This document shows, piece after piece, positions 26,167 through 34,776 of a stretch of 64,000 nt of DNA. This DNA comes from Thiocystis violascens DSM 198 (lineage in GTDB: Bacteria > Pseudomonadota > Gammaproteobacteria > Chromatiales > Chromatiaceae), in assembly GCF_000227745.2 (NCBI RefSeq), contig NC_018012.1:4313501-4377500 (forward strand). The letters are read 5' to 3'. Below the pieces are notes generated by a model. It was not told the origin of the DNA and made no database searches. It was given only the letters and a program-made list of their open reading frames with translations. Made by a program: the position numbers and the translations under genes. The first letter of the stretch is position 1. The number at the start of each line of letters is the position of its first letter.

Positions 26167-26768
26167 GCCAGACCCTCGCGCAGACGCTTGCCCTTGGCGA
26201 TTTTGGAGCGCACTACGGCGGTCCGCTCGGCGTCGGTGAGGGCGATGCGGATCCGTTTGATGTTCGCCTGGGTGCGTGGGATCAGCACCTTCTCGAACAG
26301 ATTGACGCGCTGCGTGACCTTGCGCACGGCCGCTTCCAGCAGTTCGACCCGGCGGGCCTGAAGCACCAGGCGCACGCGCAGTTCCAGCATCCGCGACCAG
26401 GCGTCCACCAGTCGGTCGACCCAATGCGGCCGGCTCATGAAGCCGTAGTCGCACCGTTCCAGATCCGCCCCGAGCAGTAGCGGCAGCCGTGTCCCCATGA
26501 TGTTTTCCTGTCCCAGACGGACCCCGCGCAGCTTCACCAGACCGTCGAGTGCGATATCGCGGTTGGCGAGCATGGGGAGCTTTTGTCGGATCTCGTCGCG
26601 CAGGGCCGTCATGGTGTCATGGATGCGTTCCTGCTCGGCCAGCGCCTTGGCGCGCTCGGCCATCAGTTGCTTGCGCTTCAGATCGAGCGCGGGCAAGAAC
26701 CGCTCGAAGGTCTGAAGCTGGCGCGTCTCCCGGGTCAGGGACGATTTACTCAGGCTCAGGCGGGCCAT
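26163..26768 (-). CDS. atpD: V-type ATPase central stalk subunit D
   Basis: The 201-residue protein shows the long antiparallel coiled coil of subunit D, the rotary shaft: LSLSKSSLTRETRQLQTFERFLPALDLKRKQLMAERAKALAEQE at the N-terminus and VELLEAAVRKVTQRVNLFEKVLIPRTQANIKRIRIALTDAERTAVVRSKIAKGK at the C-terminus, the latter close to the family consensus. It is the first gene of this operon. In the usual Chlamydia/Borrelia order it sits in the middle, after B. Confidence 0.92.
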   Translation of the reverse strand: MARLSLSKSSLTRETRQLQTFERFLPALDLKRKQLMAERAKALAEQERIHDTMTALRDEIRQKLPMLANRDIALDGLVKLRGVRLGQENIMGTRLPLLLGADLERCDYGFMSRPHWVDRLVDAWSRMLELRVRLVLQARRVELLEAAVRKVTQRVNLFEKVLIPRTQANIKRIRIALTDAERTAVVRSKIAKGKRLREGLA

Positions 26769-26864
26769 CGCGTGGCGACCTCATCGGGTGGTGTGATGTT
26801 TAAATGAAACCCTGTCCAGAGCGATCCGACGTTCCGAGAATACCAGCCTCCCCATTTGGAGTCT

Positions 26865-29800
26865 CTACGACCTTGATGCGGTATCCCAGTCTTCAATCGG
26901 ATTGGGTTTGCCGAAGAAATAACCCTGATACGCATGGCAGCCGCTCTCATGCAGAAAACGGCGTTGCGCTTCGGTCTCCACGCCTTCCGCGATGACCTCC
27001 AGGCCCAGCGATCGGCTCATCGCCAGGATGGCGCGGACAATGGCTGCGTCATTCGGATCGGTGCCGATGTCGCGCAAGAACGTCCGATCGATCTTTAACT
27101 GAGAGAGCGGCAGTCGTTTGAGATACGACAGCGACGAATAGCCAGTGCCGAAGTCGTCCAATGAAAAGCTCACGCCCAAGGCTTTGATCTGGTGCATCTG
27201 ATTGATGGCGGCCTCGGCGTTCTCCAGGACGACGCTTTCGGTCAGTTCCAGCTTGAGCCGTTCCGGGTTGGCGCCCGAGCGTTTCAGGCTTGCTCGAATC
27301 CGTGCGGCGAAATCGGGCTGGTGAAACTGCCTTGCGCTGACGTTGACCGCCAATTGCAGAAACCGAGTGTGCGCCTGGTCTTCCCATGCCTTGAGCTGGT
27401 CGCATGCCGTGTCGATCACCCATTGGCCGATCGGCAGGATGAGCCCAGTCTCTTCGGCCAGCGGAATGAATTCCATGGGCAAGATCAACCCACGCCCGGG
27501 TTGCCGCCACCGCAATAGCCCCTCGGCGCCGATGCGGCGGCCGTTCTGGTCGAACTGAGGCTGATAGAAAAGCTGGAATTCTCCCTGGAGCAGGGCTTGG
27601 CGCAGCGCCGCCTCCATCGCCATGCGCGAATCGATGGCCGTTTGCATCGCCGGGCTGAAAAAACGCACCCGGTTGCGACCGGCGTCCTTGGCTTGATAGA
27701 GCGCTACATCCGCCTGCTTGAGCAACACCTCGACGGACGTCTCTTGACCGAGGAACAGGGTCAGGCCAAGGCTTGGCGTGCTGAAATAGGGTTGCGCGCT
27801 GGCGGTTAGGACATAGGGTTCGTTCAGGACCAGGCGCATCTTCTCCGCGATCGTCTCGGCATCCTGAGCCGCTGTTGCTTCCTCCTTCCCCAACCCCTGG
27901 AGCATCACGATAAATTCGTCGCCCCCCAGTCGGCAGACCGTATCCTCCTCCCGCAGACAGCCGATCATCCGGCGCGCGACCTCGATCAGGAGACGATCGC
28001 CCTCGTCGTGCCCCTGGGTGTCGTTGAGCGTCTTGAAATGATCCAGGTCGAGCATGATCAGGGCGCCGAATTCCTGACTGCGCTGGCTGGCGACCAGCGC
28101 ATACGCAAGGCGGTCCATCAACAGCCGGCGATTCGGAAGTCCGGTCAGCGGATCGAAATAGGCCAGACGACGGATCTGTTCGTCCGCCTCCTTGCGGGCG
28201 CTAATATCGCGCACGGTGACGCGACGGCCCTGGTAATGCCCGTCGGCGCGAAAGATCGGGCGGCACTTGTGGGTAACCCAGAGAATCTCCCCCTGTTTTT
28301 GCACGATCCGAAAATCGCATTCGAGAACCTCCTCGCTGGCATTCTCGGAGGCGTGATGGGCAAGGTGTCGTTCCCAGAGATGACCGTCCTCGACATGGAC
28401 GATGGCGTCGATCAGTGTCGGATTGTGGTGGAAATCCTCGACGCGGTAGCCGGTGAAACGCTCGACCGATGGAGTCATATATTCAAATTGGCCGTTGGGC
28501 AGAATCCAGTACTCCCAGTCGTGCGTCCAGTCCAGCATGTTATGGAATTTGGCCTCGCTCTCTCGCAAAGCGGCCTCCACCTGTTTTTGCTCGGTGATGT
28601 CCTGGGCGGTGAAGGTGACGCCCTTGCTCGGATCGTCCTGATCGATTGGCGCCGAAGACAAGATGACGTTGAGCAGGGTGCCGTTCCGATGTCGAAAGTG
28701 GGTTTCTACCTTGCCGATGCCGCGCTCGCGGATCTGGATATATTTCTCTCTGCCAACGGCCTCGAACTCTGCGTCGGACGGATAAATCAGGCGGGAGGAT
28801 TGACCGATCAAGTCTTCGCGGCGGTAACCTGTCATGCGCAGCATGGTGTCGTTGACCTCCTGAAACCGGCGGTCGACGACCACCCCGATCCCGACGGGCG
28901 CGGCACGCAGGATGCTGTTTGCGCGGGCCTCGCTCGCGCGTAGCGCGGACGCCTTTTGCACTTCTCCGGTGATGTCCAGACAGTAGCCGATATAGCCGAG
29001 GAACTCGCCCGAACTGTCGTAACGCGGGCAGCCATCGTCCTGAACCCACCGGTATTCGCCATCATGGCGACGCAGGCGATAATTCATGCTGAATTTTTCG
29101 CGCTGATCGAAGGAGGACGCATAGATCTCCGCGCAACGCGGAAGATCGTCTGGATGAACGCCCTCGGTCCAACCGTTTCCCGACTCCTGTTCGAGTGTGC
29201 GTCCGGTGAAGTCGAGCCAGACCTGATTGAAGTAGTGACACCCCTTATCCGTGCCGGATGTCCAGATCAACGCCTGACCCGAGTCGGCCAGGGTGCGGAA
29301 CCGCAGCTCGCTTTCGATCAGTTTGCGTTCGGCCTGTCTGCGTTCGGTGATGTCCTGCCCGGCGCAAAGGCCGCCAATGACAGTCCCTTGAGATCCGAGA
29401 AGGCGGCTGTTGTGCCACGCGATCAATCGCTCCTCTCCGGAGCGGGTGCGAACCGCGTTCTCGACATATTCCGATCCGGCGAGATCGCCGTCGATGGTCT
29501 TGCGAAAGAGGCTCCGGATGGACTCGACATCGGAATTGCGGGGAAGACAGGTCATGAACCAGTCCTTTCCGATCAGTTCCGCTTCGTCGTACCCCAATAA
29601 CTGGCAGCCCTTGCGGTTGATCAGGGTCATGCGGCCTTCGGTGTCCAGGGCAACGATGATGGCCTCGACCGTTTGCAGGATATTGCGAACGGTGTCGCGC
29701 TCCTTGCGCAAGGCATCGATGGCCTCGCGCTGCTCGAATTCCGCGCTGGCGCGCGCGGCGAGAATACGGAGGTTGGCCTGAACCAGTTCGCCTTGGCGAA

Positions 29801-30206
29801 GTGGCGCGTGCGTGACGCCGACGATGATGCCGAACACGTTGCCCATCGAGTCGAGGATGGGCTCGCCGACGTAACCTTCGGCATTGATTTCGATTAAATC
29901 CGTGTCCTGGGGATAGCGTGACCGCACACCGGATTCGATCAGACGACGGGCACCTTGCAGAACCTGCTCGCACGGGGTCGCGTCGAGATTGTAGGACCAG
30001 TTTGGAAGCCGCTCGCCGTCCAGACGGGCGGCAAGGATTTCGGCGCGGGGTTGGCCTGGAATCAGGCGGGCGATGTGCGCATAGTCGAGTTCCAGCGTCT
30101 GGGCGGCATGTCTGACGAGCTCCGCGCAGAAATTCCGACGGCTTGGCGCGGAGACGAATTCGGCCGTTGCGGCCAGGGCGGTTTCAAACCGATGGGTTTG
30201 GCTCAT
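26865..30206 (-). CDS. GAF-multi-PAS-GGDEF-EAL cyclic-di-GMP signalling protein
   Basis: The 1113-residue cytoplasmic protein has an N-terminal GAF-like domain (about 1-165), four PAS/PAC modules (about 170-660), a GGDEF domain (about 680-845, intact CRLGGDEFIVML) and an EAL domain (about 860-1105). The EAL signature reads EGLLRW rather than EALLRW; the later DDFGTGYSSLSYLKRLPLSQLKID motif is intact, so phosphodiesterase activity is likely but needs testing. It could both make and break c-di-GMP. No transmembrane segment is seen. It is divergently transcribed from the hybrid kinase gene, with a 112-base shared spacer. Confidence 0.92.
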   Translation of the reverse strand: MSQTHRFETALAATAEFVSAPSRRNFCAELVRHAAQTLELDYAHIARLIPGQPRAEILAARLDGERLPNWSYNLDATPCEQVLQGARRLIESGVRSRYPQDTDLIEINAEGYVGEPILDSMGNVFGIIVGVTHAPLRQGELVQANLRILAARASAEFEQREAIDALRKERDTVRNILQTVEAIIVALDTEGRMTLINRKGCQLLGYDEAELIGKDWFMTCLPRNSDVESIRSLFRKTIDGDLAGSEYVENAVRTRSGEERLIAWHNSRLLGSQGTVIGGLCAGQDITERRQAERKLIESELRFRTLADSGQALIWTSGTDKGCHYFNQVWLDFTGRTLEQESGNGWTEGVHPDDLPRCAEIYASSFDQREKFSMNYRLRRHDGEYRWVQDDGCPRYDSSGEFLGYIGYCLDITGEVQKASALRASEARANSILRAAPVGIGVVVDRRFQEVNDTMLRMTGYRREDLIGQSSRLIYPSDAEFEAVGREKYIQIRERGIGKVETHFRHRNGTLLNVILSSAPIDQDDPSKGVTFTAQDITEQKQVEAALRESEAKFHNMLDWTHDWEYWILPNGQFEYMTPSVERFTGYRVEDFHHNPTLIDAIVHVEDGHLWERHLAHHASENASEEVLECDFRIVQKQGEILWVTHKCRPIFRADGHYQGRRVTVRDISARKEADEQIRRLAYFDPLTGLPNRRLLMDRLAYALVASQRSQEFGALIMLDLDHFKTLNDTQGHDEGDRLLIEVARRMIGCLREEDTVCRLGGDEFIVMLQGLGKEEATAAQDAETIAEKMRLVLNEPYVLTASAQPYFSTPSLGLTLFLGQETSVEVLLKQADVALYQAKDAGRNRVRFFSPAMQTAIDSRMAMEAALRQALLQGEFQLFYQPQFDQNGRRIGAEGLLRWRQPGRGLILPMEFIPLAEETGLILPIGQWVIDTACDQLKAWEDQAHTRFLQLAVNVSARQFHQPDFAARIRASLKRSGANPERLKLELTESVVLENAEAAINQMHQIKALGVSFSLDDFGTGYSSLSYLKRLPLSQLKIDRTFLRDIGTDPNDAAIVRAILAMSRSLGLEVIAEGVETEAQRRFLHESGCHAYQGYFFGKPNPIEDWDTASRS

Positions 30207-30318
30207 CTCGATCGTCCATATTGAGAATGGTCGTTAAATGCTTTGAATTCAGGACTTGCTTGTCAGGAATGTTTATAGTCTACCTTCTGCAACCAATCAT
30301 CCAGATCAACCGCCGTCG

Positions 30319-33300
30319 ATGACACATTCCGCTGGAAGATTCCGTCGTTTTGGTCTCCAGTGGAAACTGACGCTGGTGTTCTTCGGGGTCGCGCTGCTGG
30401 TGTCCGCGCTGACCACCTTCGTGCTGTTTCAGGTCATGCGCGATCAGGCGATGTCGGATCTGCGCCAGCGTCTGGGCGATCTCGTCGGCGTCGCCGCCGC
30501 GGGCCTGGACGCGGATCTGCATGTCCGCGTCACCCCGGAGGCGGGGATGGATTCCGATGCCTTCCGGCGCATGAAGCGCGCCCTGCAGGCGATCCGCGAC
30601 GGCGCATCGGATCTCCAATACGTCTACTCGCTGCGACTGGACGCGGATGGCGCCATCCGTTTCGTGGTGGATGCCGAGGAAGATCCCGCCGATACGGTGG
30701 ATTTGGGAACCCTCTACGATGACGCCAGCGCGTTGCTGCGCCGCAACGCCGCGACCCTGGAGGACACGCTGGTCGAAACCGAGGTCTATACGGATCGCTG
30801 GGGAACCTGGCTGTCCGGTTACGCGCCCATCCGGACCGCCGATGGGGTTCGGGTCGGGGTGCTGGGCGCCGACATCTCCGTGGCCACCCTGCGCGCTTAC
30901 GAACTCCGCGTGCTCGGGATCGCGCTGGCCGTGTTCGCCGGCACGCTTCCCCTGATTCTTCTCTTTGGTTGGTGGATGGGACGCCTGATCGCCCGGCCCA
31001 TCGTCGCCCTGAACCGGGGGGCGCTGCGGATTGCCGAGGGTGACCTGGATGTCCGCCTCGACATCCGGCGCGGCGACGAGATCGGCATTCTGGGTCGCTC
31101 TTTCGATCGCATGGCCGCCGAACTGGCCGAGGCGCGGCGACGCCTGGAGGAGGTGGCGGCCAAGTATCGGTCCATCTTCGACAATGCCGCCGAGGGCATC
31201 TTTCAAAGCACCCCGGATGGACAACTCGTCACTGCAAATCGCGCCATGCTGAACATGCTGGGCTACGCGGATCTGGAGCAGCTCCGTGCCAGGGTTCAGG
31301 ATCTCGGCTGGCAGGTCTATGTCAATCCGGCCGACCGTCAGACCATGCTTGCCCTGGTGCGCGAGAGCGGGGCGGTCGATGCGTTCGAGGCGGAATTCCG
31401 GCGTGCCGACGGTTCCTCCTTCTGGGCCGAAATCTCGCTGCGACAGGTCCGGCGGGGCGCCGCTCCAGACCTGCTGGAGGGCATGATGCTGGATCTCACG
31501 GAGCGTCGCCGCCGTCAGCAGGCCGAGCGCGAGCGCGAGAGCGCGCGGGCCGCCAACGAGGCCAAGAGCGGCTTCCTGGCCAATATGAGCCATGAGATCC
31601 GCACCCCGCTGAATGCCGTCATGGGCCTGACCGATCTGCTGCTGCGCACCCGGCTCGACGCGCGTCAGCGCGATTATCTGGCCAAGGTCAAGATTTCCGC
31701 CCGCGCGCTGCTGGCGGTCATCAACGACATCCTGGATTTCTCCAAGATCGAGGCCGGGCGGCTGGAACTGGAGCACGCCGCCTTTTCGCTCGACGAGGTG
31801 CTGGCGAATCTCACCGAGATGTTCGCCTACCGCGCCCACGAGCGCGACATCGAGTTGATCGTGTCGGCCGCGGACTCGGTGCCGCGCGCACTGGTCGGCG
31901 ACCCGACGCGGTTGGGCCAGATCCTGATCAACCTGACCGGCAACGCCATCAAGTTCACCGAGCGGGGCGAGGTGGCGGTCACCGTCACGCGGATCGAGCC
32001 GCCATCGGCGGATCCGATCGACGATCAGGTCACGCTATGTTTTACCGTGCGGGATACCGGCCCCGGGATTCCCGAGAACCGCTTGGAGGCAATCTTTCAG
32101 TCGTTCTCCCAGGCCGACGGTTCGATCACGCGACTCCATGGCGGGACCGGTTTGGGGCTGGCCATCGCCCGTCAGCTTGCCGAACTAATGGGCGGCGGCA
32201 TCCGGGTCGAGAGCCAGGTCGGGAAGGGGAGTTGCTTCAGGGCCACCGTCGTGCTGAGTCGTCAGCTCGAAACGGACGAGCAGCATCCGGTCACGCCCAT
32301 CGATCTGCGCGGTCTCCGGGTGCTGGTGGTGGAAGACAACGCGACCTCGCGCGACATTCTGATCAGTCAGATCCAATCCTTCCAGATGGCGGCGACCGCC
32401 GTGGCCTCGGGCGAGGAGGCGCTGGAGCGCCTGTCCGCTCCGGACCAGATCTTCGATCTGGTGCTGATGGATTGGAAAATGCCCGGTCTGAACGGGCTGG
32501 AGACGACCCGGCGAATCCGTGCCGACCTCAAGCTCGACAAAACCCCGGTGATCTGCATGATCTCGGGCTATGCGCGGGAAGACCTGATGCGGCCCGCGGA
32601 ACGCGCGGTGCTCGATGCCTTTCTGCACAAGCCGGTCAATCAGTCCTTCCTGTTCGATACCATCATGGGCCTGTTCGGGCATCAGGAGGCCGCGATTGCC
32701 GGCGATCTGATGCGACCGACCGCCGATACCCTCGACACGCCGCCGGATTTCACTGGGCAACGGGTGCTGCTGGTCGAGGACATCGAGATCAACCGGCTGG
32801 TCGCGATGGAATGGCTGGCGTCGGTCGGGCTGGAGGTCGACATCGCCGAGAATGGTGCGGAGGCGATCGAGAGGCTCGATCCCGCCCGTCATGCGGCCGT
32901 GCTGATGGATCTTCAGATGCCGGTCATGGACGGCCTGGAGGCGACCCGGCGCATCCGCGCCCGACCTGAGCAGGCGGCGGTGCCCATCATCGCCATGACC
33001 GCGCATGCGCTCAAGGGCGATCTGGAACGCTGTCTGGCTGCGGGCATGAACGATTACGTCGCCAAGCCCGTGGATCCGGCGCGGCTGTTTGCCGCCCTGG
33101 CCCGCTGGATCAAACCGGCGGCCGGTGTCTCGGTCCACAGCACAACCACACCGGAAGCGCCAGAAGCGACCACGGGTCCGCTGGCCGGACTGTCGCTGCC
33201 CGGTATCGATCTCGCCGACGGCCTGGCGCGCGCGAATCGCAACGCCGCGCTCTATCTGAAAATGCTGCGCGGATTCAACCTGTCCTGGGCCGAGGTCGCG

Positions 33301-33795
33301 CGTCGGGTCGAGGACGACTTGGCCGCCGGGCGTCTTGAGGACGCGCGTCGAGCGATCCATTCGGTCAAGGGCGTGGCGGGGAATCTGGGTGCTAAAGCCC
33401 TGTACGAGCGAGGTCAGGCGGCCGAACGCATGATCGCCGAGGGCGCGTTCGATCCCGCGTCGGCCATCTGGTGCGACTTCTCCGCCGCCCTGGACGAGGT
33501 GGCCGAGGGTTTGGAGACGCTGCCGCCGGAGACCGGGGTTGCCGCGCCCCTCAGCGTTGGCGATGCTGGAGTGGAGTCCGGCGCGTTGCGCCAGGGTCTC
33601 GCCGAACTGGTGAAATTGCTCGACGACGATCTGGGACGGGCGCAGGCGCAGCTTGAGCGCCTGCGTCCCGCGCTGATCCAGCGTCTGGGCGCGGCGCGGG
33701 TGGACGCGGTGCGCGTGAGCATCGACGATTTCGACATCGATGCCGCCATCGCGAGCGTGAAGCAGATGCAAGTGGAGTTGGAACGTGACGATTGA
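30319..33795 (+). CDS. Hybrid sensor histidine kinase (Cache-HAMP-PAS-HisKA-HATPase-REC-REC-HPt)
   Basis: The 1158-residue membrane protein has TM1 (about 15-40), an extracytoplasmic sensor domain, TM2 (about 205-230), HAMP (about 232-285) and a PAS domain (about 290-400). HisKA has phosphoacceptor H425 in MSHEIRTP and is followed by HATPase_c. Two receiver domains have phosphoacceptors D718 (LMDWKMPG) and D864 (LMDLQMP), and a C-terminal HPt has H1014 (IHSVKG). This is a complete phosphorelay in one chain. A TTG at 30256 is an alternative start. The 3' end overlaps a REC-GGDEF gene by 11 bases, so c-di-GMP output is likely. Confidence 0.92.
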   Translation: MTHSAGRFRRFGLQWKLTLVFFGVALLVSALTTFVLFQVMRDQAMSDLRQRLGDLVGVAAAGLDADLHVRVTPEAGMDSDAFRRMKRALQAIRDGASDLQYVYSLRLDADGAIRFVVDAEEDPADTVDLGTLYDDASALLRRNAATLEDTLVETEVYTDRWGTWLSGYAPIRTADGVRVGVLGADISVATLRAYELRVLGIALAVFAGTLPLILLFGWWMGRLIARPIVALNRGALRIAEGDLDVRLDIRRGDEIGILGRSFDRMAAELAEARRRLEEVAAKYRSIFDNAAEGIFQSTPDGQLVTANRAMLNMLGYADLEQLRARVQDLGWQVYVNPADRQTMLALVRESGAVDAFEAEFRRADGSSFWAEISLRQVRRGAAPDLLEGMMLDLTERRRRQQAERERESARAANEAKSGFLANMSHEIRTPLNAVMGLTDLLLRTRLDARQRDYLAKVKISARALLAVINDILDFSKIEAGRLELEHAAFSLDEVLANLTEMFAYRAHERDIELIVSAADSVPRALVGDPTRLGQILINLTGNAIKFTERGEVAVTVTRIEPPSADPIDDQVTLCFTVRDTGPGIPENRLEAIFQSFSQADGSITRLHGGTGLGLAIARQLAELMGGGIRVESQVGKGSCFRATVVLSRQLETDEQHPVTPIDLRGLRVLVVEDNATSRDILISQIQSFQMAATAVASGEEALERLSAPDQIFDLVLMDWKMPGLNGLETTRRIRADLKLDKTPVICMISGYAREDLMRPAERAVLDAFLHKPVNQSFLFDTIMGLFGHQEAAIAGDLMRPTADTLDTPPDFTGQRVLLVEDIEINRLVAMEWLASVGLEVDIAENGAEAIERLDPARHAAVLMDLQMPVMDGLEATRRIRARPEQAAVPIIAMTAHALKGDLERCLAAGMNDYVAKPVDPARLFAALARWIKPAAGVSVHSTTTPEAPEATTGPLAGLSLPGIDLADGLARANRNAALYLKMLRGFNLSWAEVARRVEDDLAAGRLEDARRAIHSVKGVAGNLGAKALYERGQAAERMIAEGAFDPASAIWCDFSAALDEVAEGLETLPPETGVAAPLSVGDAGVESGALRQGLAELVKLLDDDLGRAQAQLERLRPALIQRLGAARVDAVRVSIDDFDIDAAIASVKQMQVELERDD

Positions 33796-34705
33796 GCGGG
33801 ACGACCGACCGAAAATTCTGATCGTCGATGACACCAAGGAGAACATCGACCTGTTGCTGGAGGTGTTCCGCGACGAGTTTCGGGTCAGCGCGGCCACCAA
33901 TGCCGAGCGCGCCCTGAAACTGGCCCGCGCCGACCATCCGCCCGACATTATTCTGCTCGACATCCTGATGCCGGAGATGGACGGTTACGAACTCTGCGCC
34001 GCGCTCAAGAACGATGAGGCCACCAAGGGCATTCCGGTGGTCTTCGTGACCGCGGTGTCCGAGGTCATGGACGCCACGCGCGGCTTCGCCGCCGGTGCCG
34101 TGGACTACATCACCAAGCCCTTCCATCCGCCGATGGTCAAGGCGCGCGTGCGGCTGCATCTGGATCTCAAGAGCAAGTACGACCTGCTCGAATCCTACGC
34201 CTTCATCGACGCACTGACCGAGGTCAACAACCGCCGCCGCTTCGATCTGGTGCTGGAGGACGAATGGAATCGGGCGCGTCGCTCCAAGCGGTCGCTGTCG
34301 CTCATCTATCTGGACGTGGATCACTTCAAGGCATTCAACGACACCTACGGTCATGGTGCGGGCGACGACTGTCTGCGCCGTCTGGCGGCGGCCATGGCGG
34401 GCGCGCTGCACCGTTCGGGCGATTTCATCGCGCGCCATGGCGGCGAGGAATTCATGATCCTGCTGCCCTACACCGACCCGGACGAGGCTCTGACCATCGC
34501 GCAACACCTGAACCGGATCATCGACGGTCTGGCCATTCCGCATGTCTCCTCGCCAGTGGCCGCGCATGTGACCGTCAGCATGGGTGTGGTCTCGGTGGAT
34601 CCGGATGCCAGACTGAGCACGCGCGAGATCGTCGACGCCGCCGACCGGGCACTCTATGCCGCCAAGCATGCCGGCCGCCATCGGATCGAGCAAATCGCGA
34701 TTTGA
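33785..34705 (+). CDS. Response regulator diguanylate cyclase (REC-GGDEF)
   Basis: The 306-residue protein has an N-terminal receiver domain (about 8-125) with the acidic pair in VDD, phosphoacceptor Asp in IILLDILMPEMDG and the signalling Lys in DYITKPF. A GGDEF domain (about 135-306) has an intact active site RHGGEEFMILLP. On phosphorylation it should make c-di-GMP. The GTG start lies within the last codons of the hybrid kinase gene, implying coupled synthesis with its probable kinase. A close paralogue lies near 60 kb beside another kinase. Confidence 0.93.
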   Translation: MTIERDDRPKILIVDDTKENIDLLLEVFRDEFRVSAATNAERALKLARADHPPDIILLDILMPEMDGYELCAALKNDEATKGIPVVFVTAVSEVMDATRGFAAGAVDYITKPFHPPMVKARVRLHLDLKSKYDLLESYAFIDALTEVNNRRRFDLVLEDEWNRARRSKRSLSLIYLDVDHFKAFNDTYGHGAGDDCLRRLAAAMAGALHRSGDFIARHGGEEFMILLPYTDPDEALTIAQHLNRIIDGLAIPHVSSPVAAHVTVSMGVVSVDPDARLSTREIVDAADRALYAAKHAGRHRIEQIAI

Positions 34706-34776
34706 ACGCCCGCTGGTCTGGAACGCGGTCTCCTCTGCGATGACCGCGCCGCATCCTAAATCAGGAACCCAACGCC

